Below are positions 14,880 through 18,391 of a DNA stretch of 18,391 bases, in pieces. Position numbers and translations under genes: made by a program. How positions within the stretch are numbered: the stretch's first letter is position 1; every line of letters starts with the position of its first letter. The notes under the pieces are model-generated. The model had not been told where the DNA came from. It was given only the letters and a program-made list of their open reading frames with translations, and did not search any database. Origin of the DNA: QQUD01 sp039029915 (GTDB lineage Bacteria; Chloroflexota; Anaerolineae; Promineifilales; Promineifilaceae); assembly GCA_039029915.1 (NCBI GenBank), contig JBCCFD010000107.1:1-18391 (forward strand), given 5' to 3'.

Positions 14880-15096
14880 ATCTCTTCCCTATGATCTGTT
14901 TCAAGTTTCAGGTGTCAAGTGTCAGATAATTAATCACCACAACACGGGTTTTAGTGTAACGGCCGTTTCTTCACAAACCCCTACGATACCCCTACGCAGA
15001 GATGAGTAAACGGAAAGAAGCGATTTAGCAAAAGTGCAGCAGAAATTCCCGTTCAAACAAGTCGTTCACATGTCCCCTCAATATTTAGGGGGTCTA

Positions 15097-15699
15097 TCAA
15101 TGGCTCAAAATCTCTCTCATCTTGGGCACAAGCTGCTGCAAAGCTCGCCCGCGATGACTGATTTGGTGCTTGGTTTCCGAAGGCAGTTGGGCCATTGTTT
15201 TATCATGCTCTGGTAAATAAAATACAGGATCATAGCCAAACCCACCCTCTCCTGCAGGTTCAGTAGCAATCATCCCCTCACACACCCCGTCAGATTCTGC
15301 TAGCAAATTTCCTTCTGAATCAACAAATAGGATAACGCACCGGAAGCGGGCCGTGCGGCTATCCCCAGTCACAGTTTCAATGTTTTTCAGCAGATGTTGA
15401 TAGCGCTGAACGGCCGTTAAACCGGCCCCACCATAGCGCGCGGTATAAACACCCGGTGCGCCATCCAGCACATCCACCACCAGCCCTGAATCGTCTGCAA
15501 TGGTCAGCAGCCCCGATGCCTTAGCGTAAGCCTCAGCCTTCAATAGCGCATTTTCTCGAAATGTTGTCCCCGTTTCTTCCACATCAAATGTAATATCCAC
15601 ATCGTCTAAACTGAGCCATTCCACTTGCAAATCAGCCAGCATTTCAGCAAACTCTTTGATTTTCCCTTTATTCTTTGTTGCAACGAGCAGTTTTTTCAT
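15097..15699 (-). CDS. rdgB: RdgB/HAM1 family non-canonical purine NTP pyrophosphatase
   Basis: It hydrolyses dITP, XTP and related deaminated purine nucleotides to monophosphates, keeping them out of DNA and RNA. The 200-residue protein has the family opening LLVATKNKGKIKEF, the central DDSGLVVDVLDGAPGVYTARYGG motif with acidic metal ligands, EGGFGYDPVF, and the C-terminal SHRGRALQQL. The start ATG at 15699 has AAAGGA six bases upstream. It is transcribed toward murA. A short CCCCT/AGGGG hairpin (15074-15091) follows the stop. An AACGGCCGTT lies within the gene at 15409, coding Thr-Ala-Val. Confidence 0.95.
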   Translation of the reverse strand: MKKLLVATKNKGKIKEFAEMLADLQVEWLSLDDVDITFDVEETGTTFRENALLKAEAYAKASGLLTIADDSGLVVDVLDGAPGVYTARYGGAGLTAVQRYQHLLKNIETVTGDSRTARFRCVILFVDSEGNLLAESDGVCEGMIATEPAGEGGFGYDPVFYLPEHDKTMAQLPSETKHQISHRGRALQQLVPKMREILSH

Positions 15700-15862
15700 G
15701 GTTTTCCTTTAGCTGTAGGCGATAAGCCGCTAGCCATAAGCTTGTCGCATTTCAGCTTGTTAGCTTATTCTTATTGACCTTAGCGCCTGTCTCCCTACTC
15801 TTGACTCTCTTCTCTCTTCTCAAATGTTTACAAAACGCTTATTTTATCCCAAATCCGCACTA

Positions 15863-15871
15863 TGCTATACT
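15863..15871 (+). promoter_or_regulatory. Extended -10 promoter of the yceD-like gene
   Basis: TGCTATACT is a good TGnTATAAT extended -10 match; the -35 region is poor (TTTATC, 15843-15848). Transcription would begin near 15878, one or two bases before the ATG at 15880, so the message would be leaderless or nearly so. Confidence 0.5.
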
Positions 15872-15879
15872 CCTACCTT

Positions 15880-16389
15880 ATGAGTGGCAAACATTCAAAC
15901 CTACGATTTAATTTTGGTTTTCTCATTGAAGCTGACTTGGGATCGAGCCGAGAGATGGGGCTTTCCTACCCAACGATACGAGTTTCTGATGATTTAACGC
16001 TATCTCCGCTCGAAGGCAATTTCATTGTGACCCGAACAGGAGAGGGAATTTATATTGGGGGCACGCTGAAAAGCGTTCTTGAACTAGAATGCATGCGTTG
16101 TTTAATCGATACACGGCAACCAATCAATTTTAAATTAGATGACCTGTTTTATTATCCGCCTGAATCAGCGCCAAAAGGAGAGTTGGTTCTAGGTGAAGAT
16201 GGGTATATTGACCTTGCTCCGCTGGTTCGTGAGTTAGGATTACTTGAAGTACCCATACAACCTATTTGCAGGGAAGATTGTCAGGGATTGTGCATGGTGT
16301 GTGGACAAAACTTTAATGAGGACAATTGTGACTGCGAAGAAGATAATATCGATCCGCGTATGGCGGCATTGAAAAAATTACTGGATTAG
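15880..16389 (+). CDS. yceD: YceD/DUF177 family metal-binding protein
   Basis: This 169-residue protein belongs to the family required for 23S rRNA accumulation in E. coli. It has the family pattern of an N-terminal beta-rich domain, an ECMRCL Cys pair near residue 75, the DLAPLVRELGLLEVPIQPIC motif, and a C-terminal Cys cluster (CREDCQGLCMVCG and CDCEED). The four-plus-two Cys layout probably binds zinc. ATG 15880 is chosen because 15862, also in frame, lies within the extended -10. Neither has a ribosome site. In most bacteria rpmF (L32) follows directly; here obgE follows instead after 160 bp. Family assignment is good; molecular function is known only from homologues. Confidence 0.85.
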   Translation: MSGKHSNLRFNFGFLIEADLGSSREMGLSYPTIRVSDDLTLSPLEGNFIVTRTGEGIYIGGTLKSVLELECMRCLIDTRQPINFKLDDLFYYPPESAPKGELVLGEDGYIDLAPLVRELGLLEVPIQPICREDCQGLCMVCGQNFNEDNCDCEEDNIDPRMAALKKLLD

Positions 16390-16401
16390 GGATGATGGGC
16401 T

Positions 16402-16422
16402 GGTAATTGGTAATTGGTAATT
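16402..16422 (+). repeat. Heptamer tandem repeat (GGTAATT)x3
   Basis: Three exact tandem copies of GGTAATT and a degenerate fourth (AGTAAAT, 16423-16429) lie 13 bp after the yceD stop. Other low-complexity words fill the same intergenic spaces: TCAGGTGTCAAGTGTCAG around 14908-14925, CTC/TTC runs at 15803-15821, and AATCCCTGTTCCCT-type runs at 16512-16541. Confidence 0.7.
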
Positions 16423-16549
16423 AGTAAATCACATTGACTATATCGTCTTTTTAAAAATTTTTTGTGATTTCCTTGACCAAACGCTTATAGCTTATCGCTC
16501 GAAGCACAAAGCCAATCCCTGTTCCCTCAGCCCCGATCCCCTAAAAATT

Positions 16550-17818
16550 ATGTTTTACGATAGAGCAAAAATTTACGTTCGAAGTGGGAACGGCGGCGAT
16601 GGCATGATTGGCTTTCGCCGCGAGAAATTTGTCCCGTTAGGCGGCCCCAGCGGTGGTGATGGTGGTAAGGGTGGTGACATTATTGTTACCGTCAATCGCC
16701 ATATGAATAGTTTGGTGCGTTTCCATAGGCAGGTGCATTATCGCGCCGACCACGGCAAACATGGCAATACAAAACGGCGCACAGGCGCCCGCGGCAAGCC
16801 GTTAGAAATCAAGGTTCCACCTGGAACGATTATTCGAGATGCCGAAACGGATGATCTTTTAGCCGACCTGACGGAAGAAGGACAGGAAATCACGATTTTA
16901 CGCGGCGGGCGCGGCGGACGCGGTAATATCCATTTTGCCAACAGCCGCAATCAAGCCCCACGTATTGCTGAACGAGGTGAACCCGGTATCGAGAAATGGA
17001 TTACGCTTGAACTCAAGCTCATTGCGGACATCGGTGTTGTCGGTGTGCCCAATGCCGGCAAATCAACCCTTCTCTCTGTTGTTAGTCAAGCCAAACCCAA
17101 AATTGCCAGTTACCCTTTTACAACGCTCCAGCCGAACTTAGGCGTGGTGGAGTTAGAGGATTATGAAACGATGGTGATGGCTGATATCCCAGGTTTAATT
17201 GAAGGGGCAGCCAGCGGGATTGGTTTAGGGCATGATTTTTTACGCCACGTCGAGCGGACAAGAGTTCTGGTTCACTTGCTTGATGGCATGGCAAAAGAAC
17301 CGCTCCAAGATTGGGCGATGATCAATCAAGAACTGGCTCTTTATGACATTGAGCTAGAAAAGCGCCCCCAACTGGTTGTCCTAAACAAGATGGACACGCA
17401 GGATGGCATCGCTTGGGAGCCGCTTATTGAAGAAGAAGTGCGAGCCAAAGGGTTCGATTTTTGCTCAATTTCGGCCGTGACGCGACAAGGCGTTCGCGAA
17501 ATGCTTTATAAAGTCAAGCAATTGCTTGAGAATGCCCCTGAACCTGTTACCAGACATGAACTTGAAGATGTTGTCATTCGCGTTGAAGAAGAAGAAGACC
17601 CGTTTGCTATTGATCGCGACGAAACCGGTGCTTGGGTCATTTCGGGGGAAAGGATTGAACGAGTTGCCTCAATGACTTACTTTGAATTTGATGCCACCTT
17701 GCTCCGTTTTCAAAATATTTTAGAGAGAATGGGGATCACGGCCGCTTTAGAAGAGGCAGGCATTGAAACGGGCGACACAGTCATTATTGGCGAGCAGTCT
17801 CTTGAATGGGGTGACTAA
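16550..17818 (+). CDS. obgE: GTPase ObgE/CgtA
   Basis: This essential ribosome-associated GTPase acts in 50S assembly and stress signalling. The 422-residue protein shows all three domains. The Gly-rich Obg fold is at 1-155 (GNGGDG, GGPSGGDGGKGG, RTGARGKP, LRGGRGGRGN). The G domain has G1 GVPNAGKST at 165-173, G3 DIPGLIEGA and G4 NKMD. A C-terminal OCT domain (about 345-422, VIRVEEEEDPFAIDRDETGAWVISG) is found in some phyla and contributes to stress functions. The ATG at 16550 fits the family N-terminus MFYDRAKIYVRSGNGGDG; no ribosome site is visible. nadD begins three bases after its stop, a common gene pair. Confidence 0.96.
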   Translation: MFYDRAKIYVRSGNGGDGMIGFRREKFVPLGGPSGGDGGKGGDIIVTVNRHMNSLVRFHRQVHYRADHGKHGNTKRRTGARGKPLEIKVPPGTIIRDAETDDLLADLTEEGQEITILRGGRGGRGNIHFANSRNQAPRIAERGEPGIEKWITLELKLIADIGVVGVPNAGKSTLLSVVSQAKPKIASYPFTTLQPNLGVVELEDYETMVMADIPGLIEGAASGIGLGHDFLRHVERTRVLVHLLDGMAKEPLQDWAMINQELALYDIELEKRPQLVVLNKMDTQDGIAWEPLIEEEVRAKGFDFCSISAVTRQGVREMLYKVKQLLENAPEPVTRHELEDVVIRVEEEEDPFAIDRDETGAWVISGERIERVASMTYFEFDATLLRFQNILERMGITAALEEAGIETGDTVIIGEQSLEWGD

Positions 17819-17821
17819 TCA

Positions 17822-18391
17822 TTGCGCCGTATTGGACTGTTAGGAGGCACGTTTAATCCGCCTCATATTGGGCATCTTTGGTTAGGTGAGACGGCTTTTG
17901 ATCAGTTGAAGCTCGATGAGATCTGGTTTTTGCCAGTTGGTGATCCACCGCACAAATCTGAACAGACAATAACGGCCGTTTCTCACCGCCTCCACATGAC
18001 CCACCTGGCCATCCAAGATCGCCCCCACTTTGTGCTAAAAGAGACCGACGCCACGCGTGAGCCACCCCACTCCACCATCTCGCTGCTCAAACTGCTGCAT
18101 GAGCAGAATCACAATTCGCAATTTTGGCTTCTTATCGGTGGGGACTCCCTACGCGATTTCCACAAATGGATTGCCCCCCAAGAAATATTAAAACATTGTC
18201 GAATTGGTGCCTTGCCGCGTCCCGGGAGCAAGATTAATTGGGAGACGCTCAATACGGCCGTTCCCACTCTCAAAGCCAAAATTGACTGGCTCGATGGCCC
18301 AACCGTTGATATCTCCAGGTTCGCCAACCTCGAACGCACGATCGGTCACATGCAGGCGGCCAACGAGAGCGAGCTCGCCGTCTTTGTCGCC
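17822..18391 (+). CDS. nadD: Nicotinate-nucleotide adenylyltransferase, 3' end cut by the window edge
   Basis: It adenylates nicotinate mononucleotide in NAD synthesis. The frame is open from TTG 17822 to the window end (190 codons). GLLGGTFNPPHIGHL near the start is the nucleotidyltransferase motif with its HxGH core. FLPVGDPPHK and IGGDSLRDFHKW are the substrate-binding motifs. TTG is chosen because GGGGTG lies eight bases upstream and the family motif begins at once; there is no in-frame ATG nearby. The usual C-terminal ISSTxIR motif is not recognisable: the sequence reads VDISRFANLERTIG and becomes G/C-rich, so either this copy is divergent or the contig end is unreliable. Two iterated palindromes lie in the gene (17971 and, as TACGGCCGTT, 18253). 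Confidence 0.88.
   Translation, partial: MRRIGLLGGTFNPPHIGHLWLGETAFDQLKLDEIWFLPVGDPPHKSEQTITAVSHRLHMTHLAIQDRPHFVLKETDATREPPHSTISLLKLLHEQNHNSQFWLLIGGDSLRDFHKWIAPQEILKHCRIGALPRPGSKINWETLNTAVPTLKAKIDWLDGPTVDISRFANLERTIGHMQAANESELAVFVA

Larger units (their letters stand above)
3261..17980. repeat. Dispersed iterated palindrome AACGGCCGTT
   Basis: Exact copies of this 10-bp palindrome start at 3261, 4833, 5851, 5901, 11904, 12149, 12507, 14958, 15409 and 17971. The inner ACGGCCGT also occurs without the full flanks at 3667, 4434, 8216, 8330, 9443, 14510, 14846 and 18254, and bare CGGCCG at 2036, 2668, 7688, 7849, 11958, 14151, 17472 and 17739. Equal base use predicts about 0.02 decamers in this length. 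Copies code Thr-Ala-Val, Asn-Gly-Arg or Arg-Pro-Phe depending on frame, and the copy at 14958 is intergenic, so the signal is in the DNA and not in protein motifs. Confidence 0.9.

Overview
This looks like a piece of a bacterial chromosome of moderate GC. It most resembles a Chloroflexota (Anaerolineae-like) genome. The pointers are a substrate-binding lipoprotein with a long Val/Glu/Pro linker and repeated VEVPVEVTRVV words after the lipid-anchoring Cys, a cluster of rpmH, rnpA, yidD, yidC and jag/khpB, a MurA with Asp in place of the catalytic Cys, and an unusually long PhnE. This assignment is inference from gene style; no rRNA is present to test it.

Layout. (1) Positions 1-452 form a very large imperfect palindrome centred at 226.5. 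Its right arm carries a terminator, a promoter and the start of phnD. Its left arm is the mirror image, including the first 11 codons of a second, divergent phnD. (2) Positions 420-4326, plus strand: phnD-phnC-phnE, a phosphonate/phosphite-type ABC importer without C-P lyase genes, with a strong hairpin between phnD and phnC. (3) Positions 4401-5210: an inositol-monophosphatase-family phosphatase. (4) Positions 5332-8825, plus strand: serB, a class V aminotransferase in the serC position, and serA, which together make a full phosphorylated serine pathway, closed by a strong terminator at 8859-8918. (5) Minus strand, 13121 down to 8923: rpmH, rnpA, yidD, a PQQ-type beta-propeller lipoprotein, yidC, jag/khpB. 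This combines ribosome, RNase P and membrane insertion functions. A near-consensus promoter lies about 430 bp upstream of rpmH, followed by a boxB/boxA-like leader. (6) Minus strand: murA (13584-14879) and rdgB (15097-15699). (7) Plus strand, 15880 to the end: yceD-like, obgE and a nadD cut off by the window edge.

Working together: the right half is housekeeping (translation, membrane insertion, peptidoglycan, nucleotide pool cleaning, NAD synthesis, ribosome assembly). The left half is nutrient uptake and serine synthesis.

The most unusual genome-scale signal is a highly iterated palindrome, AACGGCCGTT, present ten times perfectly in 18.4 kb and many more times in near-perfect form. It occurs in different reading frames of unrelated genes and also between genes, so it acts at the DNA level. 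The other notable items are the 452-bp palindrome with an inverted hairpin loop, the expanded PhnE, the extended L34 and the lipoprotein inserted in the yidD/yidC cluster. I see no CRISPR array, tRNA, rRNA, transposase or phage gene.
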